Shown: positions 32,925 through 42,774, counted from the stretch's first letter. The stretch is DNA of 64,000 bases from Stenotrophomonas cyclobalanopsidis (GCF_008710035.1 NZ_VYKI01000006.1:115811-179810); one strand, 5' to 3'. The notes: generated by a model not told the origin, from the sequence alone. Program-made: numbers and translations.

Positions 32925-35900
32925 ATGAACCGCATTTACCGGCGTGTATGGAACCGCCAGCTCAATGCTCTTGTTGTGGCCTCGGAACTGGCCACCGGCG
33001 ATGGTGGAGCGACAGCGCTCCGCGATCCGCAATCGAAACTGCTGGTGCCCAGCGCATTGGCCCTGGCACTGCTGAGCGTCCTTGCCAGCGGCACCGCTGC
33101 CGCCAGTGAGCCCAATCAGTCGCTGCGCGACCTGCAGGCATTGGCGGCCAAGTACACCCAGACCATGCCGGTCAAGGTGGACGCGGAAGTGGCCCTCGCC
33201 GCCGCTGCGCGCCAGGCACAGGCCAGCCCGGCCATCAGTACCGATGCACGCATCGGCCTGCAGCTGAGCACCACCGGCCTGCCGGTCGTGCGCGATGTGC
33301 TGCCGGCCAGGGTCAAGGTGTCGCTGGGTGCGGGCAACACGCCGCAGCAGGTGGCCGCACCGGCCGTGGCCGCCAATGTTCGCGCTTCGGTCGGGCTGGG
33401 CGGCACCACCCGTGTCGACACCGCGCTCGGTGCGCAGCTGGCGCCGCAGGCACAGGCACCGTTGGCACTGGCCACCACCGCCGCTGCCAAGGCCCAGGTG
33501 GGCGTGGACGGCGCGCCGCTTGCCGGTCTCGATACCCAGGCTGCCGTTGCCGCCAATGTTGCGGCGGCGCCGACCCCTTCGCTGTCCGGCCTGAAGGCCG
33601 CGGTCGCTGGCAAGGTCGATGCGAAGCTGGCGCTGGCCGGCCATGCCATCGAAGGCCGGGGCCAGGTTGGCGCGACGGCGTCGGCCACGCTGCCGGCGAA
33701 AGAAGAGCTGCCGGGCGAGACCGAGGATCGTGCACTGACCGCCGGGCTCGATGGCTCCGTCGCGGGCAAAGTGCGCGTGCTCGGCCCCGATGGCGAAGCC
33801 GTCATTGCCGATCGCAACCTGAAGCTGGTCGGTACCTCGGTGGTCGGCGCACAGACCAGCTCGCTGGGACTGGGTGGCCTGCTCACCGGCGTCGGCACTG
33901 CGCTGGAGGGTGTCGGCGGCGCTGTTGGCAGCCTGGTCAACGGCGATCTCAACGGCACGGTCGGCAACCTCGGCGGTGCGGTGGGTGGCCTGCTCGGCAA
34001 CACGCTGGGCGGGCTCGGCCTGACCCAGCCGTCGGCCATTCCGCCGGACAGCCCGAAGGCACCTGCCGCGGCCGATCCCAATGCCGGCCTGATCATCGGC
34101 ACCGGTGGTCTGGTCGGTGGTCTGGGCGCATTGATCGGCCCGACCACCGCCAGTTTGTTCGGTGGCAACGGCTACCTGACAAACGGCAACCTCAATGTCA
34201 GTACTGCCAATGTCATGCAGACCTATTCGACGGTCAACGTGCTGGGCATTCCGGTGGTCAACGCCACCCCGGTCGGCACCACGCTGAATGGCCTGGGCGG
34301 TGCGGTCACCGGTGGCAGCTCGCACCTCACCCTGATCGGTGGCGTGACGTCGGACAGCTACATCTACAACATCAACAACGGCAATCCGGGCGGCCTGCTC
34401 GGCCTGCTGTTGCCGGGGCAGTCGCCGGAGTGGGCGGCCAAGTGCCTGGACGTCCTCGGCGTGGCCGATATCTCCTGCTGGGCGGTCAACGCCGCGCAGG
34501 ACTACCAGGTGCTGATGGGGGACGGCGCCTATGCCAACGGTTCCAGGGAGGTGGTGATCGGCGCCAACGCACGCCACGAACTGCCCAAGGTCGATGCCAA
34601 CGTCGCGTTCCCCGGCAACGGCACCAACGATCCGGCCAACCCCACCGGCGTGCCCACCGCGGACTACGCCGCGCGCTTGGGCCATTCGGTGATCGTCGGC
34701 GACAGCGCCTCCGGCACCGCCAACGGGCAGACCCTGCTTGGCGCCGAGGCAACCTCGGACAAGGCCAATTCGGTAGCGCTGGGCTACCGCTCGGCTGCAG
34801 TGCGTGGCGCGCAGGCCAGCTACAGCGCATACGGCCTGACCGCAGCGCAGGTGTCCGCCGGCGAAGTGTCCGTGGGCAGCGCCAACGGTGGCGAGCGGCA
34901 GATCACCAACCTGGCTGCGGGTAGTGCCAGCACCGATGCGGTCAACGTCGCCCAGCTGCGGGGCGCGATCAGCCAGATCGATGCGCTGGGCGATGTTGCC
35001 GTCACCTACGACCTCGACGAAGCCGGCGCCCCCGACTATCGCCGCGTCACCTTGGGCAACGGCACCGGCACCACCACGCTGTCCAACCTGACGGCGGGCG
35101 CGATCAGCGCCAGCAGCACCGAAGCGGTCAACGGCAGCCAGCTGTTTACCAGCAACGATGCGATCACGCGCTTCTTTGGCGGCCGCACTGCCTTCGATCC
35201 GGCCACTGGTGCCTTCACCGCGCCGCTGTTCGAGATCAGCACCCTCTCCGATGACGGCGCCATCGCGCAGGGCGCCTACGAGAACGTCACCGATGCCTTC
35301 GATGCGGTCGATGGCTCGCTGGTCAACCTCAACACGCAGATCAACGACATCCGCAACGGCGGCACCAAGTACCTGCGGGTGAATTCCACGGGCGTGGAAG
35401 CCGTGGCCACCGGCGCCGATTCCATCGCCGTGGGCAGCAACGCGCAGGCCACCGCTGCCAACAGCATCGCCGTCGGCGCAGGCAGCCTGGCCGACCGTGA
35501 CAACACTGTCTCCGTCGGCGCCGCCGGTGCGGAACGGCAGATCACCCACGTGGCCGCGGCCACCGAGGCGACCGATGCGGTCAACCTGGGCCAGCTGCAG
35601 GCATCGGAAGAGGGCGCGCTGCGCTACGACCTCAACGCCGATGGCAGCGTGGACTACGCCAGCGCCACGCTGGGCCAGGGCGGTACCGCCACCACCCTGC
35701 GCAACCTGGGCCCGGGCGAGGTCAGTGCGCTCAGCAGCGAGGCCATCAACGGTGCGCAGCTGTTCGCCGCCAACCAGACCATGGCCACCCATCTCGGCGG
35801 TGGCGCAGCGGTCGATGCCAACGGCGTGGTCACCGCACCCACCTACACCATCAACAACGTGGCCGCCAACGGCACCATCAGCCAGGGCAGCTACAACGAC

Positions 35901-37505
35901 GTGGGCAGTGCCTTCGATGCGGTGAGCAACTCGCTGGCCAACGTGGTCGACCAGACCGACGAACTGGACATGCGTGCAGTGAAATACGATGTGGATGCAA
36001 GCGGCGACGTGATGGATTCGGTCACCCTCAGCGGCACCGGCAACGCAGCGGTGCGGCTCACCAACGTGGCGGCCGGCAGCATCCAGGCGGGCAGCAGCGA
36101 TGCCATCACCGGCGACCAGCTGTTCGCCACCCATGCCACCATCGCCAACTACTTCGGCGGCAGTACCACCTACGACGGCGCCACCTCGCAGTGGACCGCC
36201 CCGTCCTTCAGCATTTCCAGCATCGCCACCGACGGCAGCATCTCGCTCAACGACTACAGCAACGTCACCGCCGCCTTCTTGGCGGTCGATGGTTCGCTGC
36301 GCACGCTCAACCAGCGCATCCTCAACGGCAGCGCCAGCCCCTACCTGGCGGTCAATTCGGCCGCTGCCGCCGCCACCGCGACCGGCGATGAAGCCGTGGC
36401 GGTCGGTCCGCAGGCAAGCGCAGCGGGTGCCTCCAGCGTGGCGGTCGGCAACGGCGCCAGCGCCAGCGCCGACAACAGCGTGGCCCTGGGCGGCGGCTCG
36501 GTCGCCAGCGTCGGTGCGCAGACCGGCTACACCGGTGCCTACGGCCAGACCGGTGCCAGCAACTCGGCCGGTGAAGTATCGGTGGGCAGCAGCGGGGCCG
36601 AGCGCAAGATCACCAACGTGGCCGATGGCTCCGATGACCACGATGCCACCAACGTGGGCCAGCTGAACAACGGCGTGAACTACGCCATCGACCAGTCCAA
36701 GGCCTATACCGACCAGAAGATCCAGAACATCACCAACGTGGCCGGCAGCTTCCGCGCCAACAACAGCAACAACCTGGCCGACCCGGCCGCGACCGGTGCC
36801 AACTCCGCCGCCGGTGGTGCCGGTTCCACCGCCGCCGGGGCCAACTCCACCGCACTGGGCAACGGTGCGCAGGCGCAGGCCGACAACTCGGTGGCACTGG
36901 GCGCCGGCTCCGTCGCCGACCGTGCCAACACGGTGTCGGTGGGCGCCGCCGGTGCCGAGCGCCAGGTGGTCAACGTGGCCGACGGTACCCAGGCCACCGA
37001 CGCGGTCAACGTGCGCCAGCTGCAGGCCTCGCAGCAGGGCACGCTGCGCTATGACACCACCACCAACGGCGATACCAACTACAACAGCGTCACCCTCGGC
37101 AGCAGCACCAGCGGGCCGACCACGGTGCGCAACGTTGCGGCCGGTACGGCGGGCACCGACGCGGTCAACGTCGACCAGCTGCGCGCCGGCATGTCGCAGA
37201 CCCTGGACTGGTCCAAGGCCTACACCGACGAGCGCATGGGCGGCTTCGAGCGCGAACTGCGCAAGACCGACAACCGCGCCTCGGCCGGCATTGCCTCGGC
37301 GATGGCCACCGCAGCGCTGCCGCAGCCCAGTGAAGCGGGCCGCAGCATGGCCTCGTTCGCGGCGGGTAGCTACAACGGCGAATCCGGCATGGCCCTGGGC
37401 ATTTCCGGTGTCTCCGAGGGCGGCCGCTGGATCTACAAGTTCAGCGGTTCCACCAACACCCGTGGCGAAGCCGGCGTAGCCGTCGGCGCCGGCATCCAGT
37501 GGTAA
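32925..37505 (+). CDS. Trimeric autotransporter adhesin (YadA/Hia-like)
   Basis: A 1,526-residue type Vc surface adhesin. Residues 1-25 (MNRIYRRVWNRQLNALVVAS) are the ESPR extended signal peptide region, followed by the hydrophobic core SALALALLSVLASGTAAA. Residues 60-500 are Ala/Val/Gly-rich with a VGSLVNGDLNGTVGNLGGAVGGLLG stretch. From about 530 come YadA-head-type repeats (ANSVALGYRSAA, ANSIAVGAGSLADR, ADNSVALGGGS) and neck motifs (GGERQITNLAAG, TDAVNVAQLRG) several times. The last 85 residues are the YadA membrane anchor ending in VAVGAGIQW. Three chains would form one 12-strand barrel. ATG 32925 has gggggaag 5 nt upstream; the longer frame would destroy the ESPR start. Confidence 0.95.
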   Translation: MNRIYRRVWNRQLNALVVASELATGDGGATALRDPQSKLLVPSALALALLSVLASGTAAASEPNQSLRDLQALAAKYTQTMPVKVDAEVALAAAARQAQASPAISTDARIGLQLSTTGLPVVRDVLPARVKVSLGAGNTPQQVAAPAVAANVRASVGLGGTTRVDTALGAQLAPQAQAPLALATTAAAKAQVGVDGAPLAGLDTQAAVAANVAAAPTPSLSGLKAAVAGKVDAKLALAGHAIEGRGQVGATASATLPAKEELPGETEDRALTAGLDGSVAGKVRVLGPDGEAVIADRNLKLVGTSVVGAQTSSLGLGGLLTGVGTALEGVGGAVGSLVNGDLNGTVGNLGGAVGGLLGNTLGGLGLTQPSAIPPDSPKAPAAADPNAGLIIGTGGLVGGLGALIGPTTASLFGGNGYLTNGNLNVSTANVMQTYSTVNVLGIPVVNATPVGTTLNGLGGAVTGGSSHLTLIGGVTSDSYIYNINNGNPGGLLGLLLPGQSPEWAAKCLDVLGVADISCWAVNAAQDYQVLMGDGAYANGSREVVIGANARHELPKVDANVAFPGNGTNDPANPTGVPTADYAARLGHSVIVGDSASGTANGQTLLGAEATSDKANSVALGYRSAAVRGAQASYSAYGLTAAQVSAGEVSVGSANGGERQITNLAAGSASTDAVNVAQLRGAISQIDALGDVAVTYDLDEAGAPDYRRVTLGNGTGTTTLSNLTAGAISASSTEAVNGSQLFTSNDAITRFFGGRTAFDPATGAFTAPLFEISTLSDDGAIAQGAYENVTDAFDAVDGSLVNLNTQINDIRNGGTKYLRVNSTGVEAVATGADSIAVGSNAQATAANSIAVGAGSLADRDNTVSVGAAGAERQITHVAAATEATDAVNLGQLQASEEGALRYDLNADGSVDYASATLGQGGTATTLRNLGPGEVSALSSEAINGAQLFAANQTMATHLGGGAAVDANGVVTAPTYTINNVAANGTISQGSYNDVGSAFDAVSNSLANVVDQTDELDMRAVKYDVDASGDVMDSVTLSGTGNAAVRLTNVAAGSIQAGSSDAITGDQLFATHATIANYFGGSTTYDGATSQWTAPSFSISSIATDGSISLNDYSNVTAAFLAVDGSLRTLNQRILNGSASPYLAVNSAAAAATATGDEAVAVGPQASAAGASSVAVGNGASASADNSVALGGGSVASVGAQTGYTGAYGQTGASNSAGEVSVGSSGAERKITNVADGSDDHDATNVGQLNNGVNYAIDQSKAYTDQKIQNITNVAGSFRANNSNNLADPAATGANSAAGGAGSTAAGANSTALGNGAQAQADNSVALGAGSVADRANTVSVGAAGAERQVVNVADGTQATDAVNVRQLQASQQGTLRYDTTTNGDTNYNSVTLGSSTSGPTTVRNVAAGTAGTDAVNVDQLRAGMSQTLDWSKAYTDERMGGFERELRKTDNRASAGIASAMATAALPQPSEAGRSMASFAAGSYNGESGMALGISGVSEGGRWIYKFSGSTNTRGEAGVAVGAGIQW

Positions 37506-37512
37506 GTGCCCG

Positions 37513-37537
37513 GGCCGGGCTGCCCGTCAGCCCGGCC
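37513..37537 (+). terminator. Hairpin between adhesin and OmpA lipoprotein genes
   Basis: Perfect 9-bp arms ggccgggct and agcccggcc with loop gcccgtc, 7 bp after the adhesin stop. No T tract follows, and the next gene starts 30 bp later, so it may reduce read-through or stabilise mRNA rather than end transcription fully. Confidence 0.5.
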
Positions 37538-37567
37538 GTGCCCACCACATCGACAGGGGGAATCCCA

Positions 37568-38407
37568 ATGACGTTCCAACGCACCTCGCGCCCCGGCCCG
37601 TTCGCCGCGTCGCTCGTCCTGGTCCTGGCCGCCGGCCTGCTGGCCGGCTGCCGCAGCACCGCACCCGCCGGCGACGCGCCGGCCGCCGACACGCTGGTCA
37701 GCTTCCCGGAGGCCAGCAAGGCTTCGCTGAAGGAAGGCACCTATCCCGACGTGGCCGACCTGCGCCGTTTCGCCCCCGGCATGAGCAAGCGCCAGCTGTA
37801 CGCGCTGCTGGGCACGCCGCACTTCAACGAAGGCATGTGGGGCGTGCGCCGGTGGAATTACCTGTTCAATTTCCGCACCGCCCAGGGCGCGGAGTACTTC
37901 ACCTGCCAGTTCCAGGTGCAGTTCGATGGCAAGGGCATCGCCCAGGCCGGTCACTGGAAGCCGCAGGCCTGTGCGGCCGTGCTGGATCCACCCGCGCCGC
38001 CGCCGGTGGCCGCGGCACCCGCACCGTTGCCGGCCCAGCCCCTGCGCCTGGCCGCCGATGCGCTGTTCGGTTTCGACAGCGACGTGCTCAGCCAGGCCGG
38101 CCAGTCGGCGGTGCAGGGCGTGCTTGCCCAGGTGCGTGAAGCCAGCGAGGTGCAGTCGATCCAGGTGGTCGGCTACACCGATCGTATCGGCGGCGCCGAC
38201 TACAACCAGCGGCTGTCGCAGCGGCGTGCCGAGTCGGTGCGGGTGGCGCTGGTGCAGGGCGGGGTACCTGCACAGACCATCAGCGCGGAAGGACGCGGCG
38301 CCGCCGACCCCCTCGTGCAGTGCACGCAGCAGACCCAGCGCGAACTGATTGCCTGCCTCGCGCCGAACCGCCGCGTGCAGATCGCCGGCACCGCCCGGCG
38401 CAACTGA
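37568..38407 (+). CDS. OmpA-family lipoprotein with BamE/SmpA-like domain
   Basis: A 279-residue outer-membrane lipoprotein (lipobox LLAGC at about residue 28). Residues 50-145 resemble the SmpA/OmlA (BamE-like) fold: DVADLRRFAPGMSKRQLYALLGTPHFNEGMWGVRRWNYLFNF. A Pro/Ala linker leads to a C-terminal OmpA peptidoglycan-binding domain with ADALFGFDSDVLSQAG, VVGYTDRIGGADYNQRLSQRRAESVRVALVQGGV and EGRGAADP. It lies 62 bp behind the adhesin gene with a good aggggga site, so it is probably expressed with it. By analogy with SadB, the lipoprotein paired with the adhesin SadA, it may assist adhesin export or anchor it to peptidoglycan. That role is inference. Confidence 0.9.
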   Translation: MTFQRTSRPGPFAASLVLVLAAGLLAGCRSTAPAGDAPAADTLVSFPEASKASLKEGTYPDVADLRRFAPGMSKRQLYALLGTPHFNEGMWGVRRWNYLFNFRTAQGAEYFTCQFQVQFDGKGIAQAGHWKPQACAAVLDPPAPPPVAAAPAPLPAQPLRLAADALFGFDSDVLSQAGQSAVQGVLAQVREASEVQSIQVVGYTDRIGGADYNQRLSQRRAESVRVALVQGGVPAQTISAEGRGAADPLVQCTQQTQRELIACLAPNRRVQIAGTARRN

Positions 38408-38413
38408 GTATTC

Positions 38414-38430
38414 CGCCGGCCCCGCCGGCG
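38414..38430 (+). terminator. Hairpin after OmpA lipoprotein gene
   Basis: Arms cgccggc and gccggcg around ccc, beginning 6 bp after the stop codon, followed by a pyrimidine-rich tttcccccc. A plausible end to the adhesin transcript. Confidence 0.5.
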
Positions 38431-38512
38431 CCTGAGTTTCCCCCCTGATCCGCCGGCCGGCGTGGATGCGTCTCCCCCGTCATCTCCGTCCGCCGGCGGG
38501 CCAGGTCTTTCC

Positions 38513-38815
38513 ATGGTGCACGCGATGAATGCCCAATTCCTGCCCTTTTCCATGAAGACGGAAACCACAGTCAGCGTGTATGGCCAGCTCGGCAACCATT
38601 CGGTGGTGCGCATTCCCGGCCGGCGCCTGCCGGGCCTGATCCTGCAGGCCGACACCGTGGCCGGGTTCCTCACCCAGCTGCAGGACGCCCAGGCCTGCCT
38701 GCGCAGCGGGCGCGCGCAACGTGCCGATGCAGAGTTGGACATGCTGATCGACACACTGCAGCAGTGGTACGCATTGATCGAATCGCGCCTGGCCGACGCC
38801 GGCGAAGCCCTGTAA
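38513..38815 (+). CDS. Small hypothetical protein, resembles DUF6959-type
   Basis: A cytoplasmic protein of about 100 residues. The stretch TTVSVYGQLGNHSVVRIPGRRLPGLILQADTVAGFLTQLQDA resembles small proteins in which a strand-rich VxRxPGRxxPGLxxQ motif precedes helices; I recall these as DUF6959 but cannot confirm it. The C-terminal half is helical (ADAELDMLIDTLQQWYALIESRL). Starts at 38513, 38525 and 38552 are possible; none has a strong ribosome-binding site. It runs convergent to the ClC gene with 7 bp between stops. Function unknown. Confidence 0.6.
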   Translation: MVHAMNAQFLPFSMKTETTVSVYGQLGNHSVVRIPGRRLPGLILQADTVAGFLTQLQDAQACLRSGRAQRADAELDMLIDTLQQWYALIESRLADAGEAL

Positions 38816-38822
38816 AAAGAGT

Positions 38823-40595
38823 TCAATCGCTGTCTTCGACGCGCTCGCCCATCAGTTCGCGTTGGCGCTTGTCCAGCTCTTCGGCGTAGCGCTTGCGCAC
38901 AAAGGCTTCGGAGACCACGCCCAGCACCTGGCCATCGCTGGCCACCACCGCCAGTTCGTCGGCCTGGGTCTGGTCGAAGCGCTGCATCACCGCCACCACG
39001 TTGGCGTTGGCGGCGAGCGCAACGTCGCGGTTTTCGGCATAGTCGCCCACCACCGCATCCGGCTTCACGCCATCGCCGTACATGCGCGGAATCTGCACGA
39101 TGCCGGCGTAGTGGCCTTCGCTGTCCACCAGGATCACGCGGCCGCCGGAGCCCAGCGGGAAGCGCTGGCGGAACGAGGCCGTATCCAGGTCGGCCGGTGC
39201 GGTGGCCACGCCCTTGCGCATCATCCGCCCGGCGTTGAGGTTCTGCACCCAGCCCACATCGCGCGCGCTCTTGATGGTTTCCCCGCGCAGGTGCATGCGC
39301 CAGGTCGAGAACGAATAGCCGAACCACTGCCGCACCAGCGTGCTGGACACCAGCACGGCGCTCATCACCACGCTGGTCAGCAGGAAGTCGTGGGTGCCTT
39401 CCAGCACCAGCATGGCCATGGTCATCGGCGCGCCGACCACGGCGGCCGCCAGCGCGGCCATGCCGGCTAGAGCAGCCGAAGTAGCATCGATCACCGGCAC
39501 GCCGGTAGCCATCGCCAGCAGGCCGGCAAACAGCGCACCGACCAGCGTCCCCATGAATAGCGAGGCGAAGAACAGGCCACCGCGGAAGCCGAAACCCAGC
39601 GAGATGCCCGAGGCCAGGCACTTGAGGGTCAGCAGCGCACCGATCCAGATCAGCGGCAGGTGGGTGGTCAGGTCCAAGTGCAGTGCACCGTGGCCGGAAG
39701 ACAGCACCTGCGGGCTGGCCATCGCCAGCGGAATCAGCAGCAGGCCGCCGAGCACCGGCCGGCCCCACAGCGGCAGCGGGCTGCGCTTGACCGTGCCCTC
39801 GATCGAGGCGATCAGGCGCATCACCAGGATGCCGACCATGGCGCAGCAGCAGCCGAGCAGGCCGTAGATGGCATAGTCGGCAGCGCGCACGTCGATGGTG
39901 GACGCGGCCGGCAGCAGGTAGGCGTCGATGCCGGCCTGGTCGGCCACGAATGCGCCGGCCAGCGCGGCCACGGCCACCGGGGCCAGCGCGGACGGGGTAT
40001 AGGCGCCGATGACGATCTCAAAGGCATAGAAGGCACCGGCCAGCGGTGCGCCGAAGGCGGCGGCGATGGCACCGGCTGCGCCGGCCCCGACCAGGATGCG
40101 CACGTCGTTGCGGCGCAGGCGCATCACCCGTCCCAGCTGCGAGCCGCTGCCAGCGCCCATCTGCGTGTACGACGCCTCAAGGCCGACCGAGGCGCCGCAG
40201 CCGTTGGAGATCAGGGTCTGGGTCAGCACGATCAGGTTGTCGCGCATCGACATGCGGCCGCCGTGCAGGGCGTTGGCTTCCACCGCATCGAGCAGGGGGC
40301 GCTTGAGGCGGGTAGCGGCCAGCGCGACCAGGCCCACCAGCAGGCCGCCCAGCGGCAGCACCAGCAGGGCGGTCCATGGCAGCGAGGGCAGGGAGCTCAG
40401 GCGCATGCCTTCTTCCAGGCCGTACAGCGCGGCCTGCAGCCAGCGCGCGATGCCCGATTGCAGCAGGGTCAGGCCGCCGGCGAGCAGCCCGACCACCAGG
40501 GCGAGGGCGATGAACCACAGGTCGCTGCCGCGCAGGCGCAGGCGCAGGCCCTGGAACGCCAGATGCAGGCGTAATGGCGAAGCGTGGGAGGACAT
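38823..40595 (-). CDS. ClC family chloride channel/antiporter with CBS domains
   Basis: A 590-residue inner-membrane protein with about ten to twelve hydrophobic helices from residue 25 to 430 in the ClC fold. The selectivity/gating region near residue 140 reads GCGASVGLEASYTQMG, keeping the ClC gating-type glutamate. A later GFGFRGGLFFASLFMG matches the conserved GxFxP-like region but with GGLFF instead of GIFxP, so ion selectivity may differ from E. coli ClcA. The C-terminal 130 residues hold a CBS pair (VATAPADLDTASFRQRFPLGSGGRVILVDSEGHYAGIVQI and ADELAVVASDGQVLGVVSEAFV), likely binding adenine nucleotides. Start ATG 40595 follows ggagg closely. Confidence 0.92.
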   Translation of the reverse strand: MSSHASPLRLHLAFQGLRLRLRGSDLWFIALALVVGLLAGGLTLLQSGIARWLQAALYGLEEGMRLSSLPSLPWTALLVLPLGGLLVGLVALAATRLKRPLLDAVEANALHGGRMSMRDNLIVLTQTLISNGCGASVGLEASYTQMGAGSGSQLGRVMRLRRNDVRILVGAGAAGAIAAAFGAPLAGAFYAFEIVIGAYTPSALAPVAVAALAGAFVADQAGIDAYLLPAASTIDVRAADYAIYGLLGCCCAMVGILVMRLIASIEGTVKRSPLPLWGRPVLGGLLLIPLAMASPQVLSSGHGALHLDLTTHLPLIWIGALLTLKCLASGISLGFGFRGGLFFASLFMGTLVGALFAGLLAMATGVPVIDATSAALAGMAALAAAVVGAPMTMAMLVLEGTHDFLLTSVVMSAVLVSSTLVRQWFGYSFSTWRMHLRGETIKSARDVGWVQNLNAGRMMRKGVATAPADLDTASFRQRFPLGSGGRVILVDSEGHYAGIVQIPRMYGDGVKPDAVVGDYAENRDVALAANANVVAVMQRFDQTQADELAVVASDGQVLGVVSEAFVRKRYAEELDKRQRELMGERVEDSD

Positions 40596-40658
40596 GGTGG
40601 CGGCATGATACGCCGCCACCTTGATCGCTGCCCTCACCGCATCGGGCGGCTGGGGGGC

Positions 40659-42734
40659 TTAGAAGCGGTAGCGGCCCTGCACGTATAAGGTGCGCGGCGC
40701 GGCCACCATGCGCCCGGCGTTGCCGTCGACATTGCGGGTGTACCAGCGCTTGTCGGCCAGGTTGTTCACGCCCAGCGCGATCTCGCTGTCACCCAGGCCG
40801 GGCACCTGCCAGGCCACCTGTGCGTTCAGCAGACGCACGCCCGACACCCGGCCCACGCGCGCGTCGGCGCTCTCGGCCCAGGTGTTGGCGGCATCGGAGA
40901 ACTGCCCGCTGTGGTGCGTGCTGGAGACGTTGAAGGTCCAGGCGGCAATGGCGTAGCGGGCGCCGATGCTGTCGGTGTCACGCGAATAGAACGGCACGTC
41001 CAGGCCGCGGTTGTCGCCGGACTGCTGGATCGCCTTGGTCCAGCTGTAATTGGCGTACAGCTCCAGGCCGGCCAGCGCGCTGTCTTCGGCGAAGCGGTAC
41101 TCCAGCGCGCTTTCCACGCCCTTGTGGTCGGTGGCGCCGATGTTCTGGAAGGTCGGCGGGGTGATGCCCGGCACCTGCTGGATCTGGTTGTCGAAGCGCA
41201 TCTTGAATACGGTCACTTCCGCGCGCAGGGCGCCGGCCTGCCAGCGCGCACCCAGTTCGGTGGTCCTGGCCACTTCCGGGTTCAGCGGGTTGCTGGCGGT
41301 CTGCGAGTTCAGCTGGATGTTCTGCACCGGCCCGAACGAGGTGGTGTAGTTGCCGAACACGGTCAGCTGCGGGGTCAGCAGGTAGGCGATGTTGATCGAC
41401 GGCAGCGCCTTGTCGTTGCGGCTGCTGAAGGTGGTGCCGCCACCGGCCTGGCGGCGGTCCATGTCGACCCACTCCAGGCGCACGCCCGGGGTGATGCGCC
41501 ATTGGCCGACGGCGATGCGGTCGTCCACGTAGAACGCATGTGCGTCGGTGGCGTTGTCGAAGCGGGTGATCGCACTTTCCACGCCGGTGCGGCGGACCAC
41601 GGTATAGCTGCGGTCGTTGCCGCGCTCGCGCAGGAAGCGGTAGCCGGCGGTGATGTCATGCACGGTGCTGCCCCAGCGCAGGCGCTGGGTGTAGCGCGGC
41701 TCGATGCCGAGCACGCGGTAGTCGCGCGGCTGCACGGTCAGCTGGGTGCTGGCGGCGTTGATCAGCGAGCTGGCGCGGTTGCTCTCGTTGTAATACGCCA
41801 GCACCTCGAACTCGCTATCGACCGACAGGGTGTTGGTGTAGCCCAGGTCGATGCCGGTGCGGTGGCCCTTCCAGAAATCGGTGGGGCGGGTGTTCTGGAA
41901 CGGATCGGCCTCGTACTGCGCGCGGGCCAGGCCGCCCGGGGTCAGCGAGCGCACATCGTAGTAGGATAGTTTGGCGCGCAGCTCCTGCTGCGCGTCGATG
42001 GCATAGGCGAGCTTCAGCGCCAGGTCGTCGAAGCGGTCGTCGCTGCCCTGCCGCCAGCCGCGGCCGTCCTGGCCGGAATACAGCAGGGCCATGCCCAGGC
42101 CGTTGTCGGCGGTGCCGCCGAGGAAGGCGTTGTACTGGGTGCTGTCACCGCCGCCGTGGTCATAGGCGCTGTAGCGCACGCCGGCTTCACCATGCAGGCC
42201 GGCCTCGGTCGGGATGGCTCGGGTGCTGAAGTTGATGATGCCGCCGACGTTCTGCGGCCCGTAACGCACCGCACCGCCGCCACGCACGACGTCGATCGAT
42301 TCGATGTTGGACAGGCTGGTCGGGGCGAACGACAGCTGCGGCTGGCCATACGGCGCCACCGCCAGCGGCACGCCGTCCAGCAGCACGGTCGAGCGCGGCG
42401 AGTAACGGCCGGTCAGGCCACGCACGCCGATGTTCAGCGAGACCGAGCTGCCGGCGGTGCCCGAGTTGTCGGTGACCTGCACGCCCGGAATGCGGCGCAT
42501 GGCATCGCCGATGCTGGCCGCGCCGCTGGCGTCGATGCGCTGGCGGTCGACCACGGTGCGCGCGCCGGCAAAGCGCTTCACGCTGTCGTGCAGCCCGGTG
42601 CCCAGCCAGCTGCCGGAGACCTGGATGCTGTCCAGGGTGGTGGCGCTGTCCTGCGCCAGGGCGGTGGCGGACAGGCACAGGGTCAGGGCGGCGGCCAGGG
42701 GCAGGCGGGCCGGGGGCGGGATTCGGAAGGGCAT
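40659..42734 (-). CDS. TonB-dependent outer-membrane receptor (FecA-like)
   Basis: A 691-residue receptor. The signal peptide (LPLAAALTLCLSATALAQ) precedes a plug domain: LDSIQVSGSW as TonB box region, then GDAMRRIPGVQVTDNSGTAGSSVSLNIGVRGLTGRYSPRSTVLLDGVP and IDVVRGGGAVRYGPQNVGGIINF. A 22-strand barrel follows, ending in Phe (LYVQGRYRF). Sequence style and the HGGGD-STQYN region resemble Fe(3+)-dicitrate/FecA-type transporters, but no FecIR pair or N-terminal signalling domain is present. A Fur-box-like sequence lies just upstream, so iron starvation probably induces it. The correct start is ATG 42734; the frame continues far upstream only as antisense to the M14 gene. Confidence 0.93.
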   Translation of the reverse strand: MPFRIPPPARLPLAAALTLCLSATALAQDSATTLDSIQVSGSWLGTGLHDSVKRFAGARTVVDRQRIDASGAASIGDAMRRIPGVQVTDNSGTAGSSVSLNIGVRGLTGRYSPRSTVLLDGVPLAVAPYGQPQLSFAPTSLSNIESIDVVRGGGAVRYGPQNVGGIINFSTRAIPTEAGLHGEAGVRYSAYDHGGGDSTQYNAFLGGTADNGLGMALLYSGQDGRGWRQGSDDRFDDLALKLAYAIDAQQELRAKLSYYDVRSLTPGGLARAQYEADPFQNTRPTDFWKGHRTGIDLGYTNTLSVDSEFEVLAYYNESNRASSLINAASTQLTVQPRDYRVLGIEPRYTQRLRWGSTVHDITAGYRFLRERGNDRSYTVVRRTGVESAITRFDNATDAHAFYVDDRIAVGQWRITPGVRLEWVDMDRRQAGGGTTFSSRNDKALPSINIAYLLTPQLTVFGNYTTSFGPVQNIQLNSQTASNPLNPEVARTTELGARWQAGALRAEVTVFKMRFDNQIQQVPGITPPTFQNIGATDHKGVESALEYRFAEDSALAGLELYANYSWTKAIQQSGDNRGLDVPFYSRDTDSIGARYAIAAWTFNVSSTHHSGQFSDAANTWAESADARVGRVSGVRLLNAQVAWQVPGLGDSEIALGVNNLADKRWYTRNVDGNAGRMVAAPRTLYVQGRYRF

Positions 42735-42755
42735 GGAGGCGGGCGCGGAAGGGTC

Positions 42756-42774
42756 GTAAATGAGAATTATTGCT
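42756..42774 (-). promoter_or_regulatory. Putative Fur box upstream of the TonB receptor
   Basis: gtaaatgagaattattgct matches the 19-bp Fur consensus at 12 positions, including the central aatga-aat-att core. It lies 22-40 bp before the receptor start, where bound Fur would block transcription. Confidence 0.65.

Noticed and set aside
32907..36641. Very long minus-strand open frame opposite the autotransporter
   Set aside because: It is the antisense shadow of a high-G+C repetitive gene; His/Arg/Gly-rich composition and no recognisable domain.
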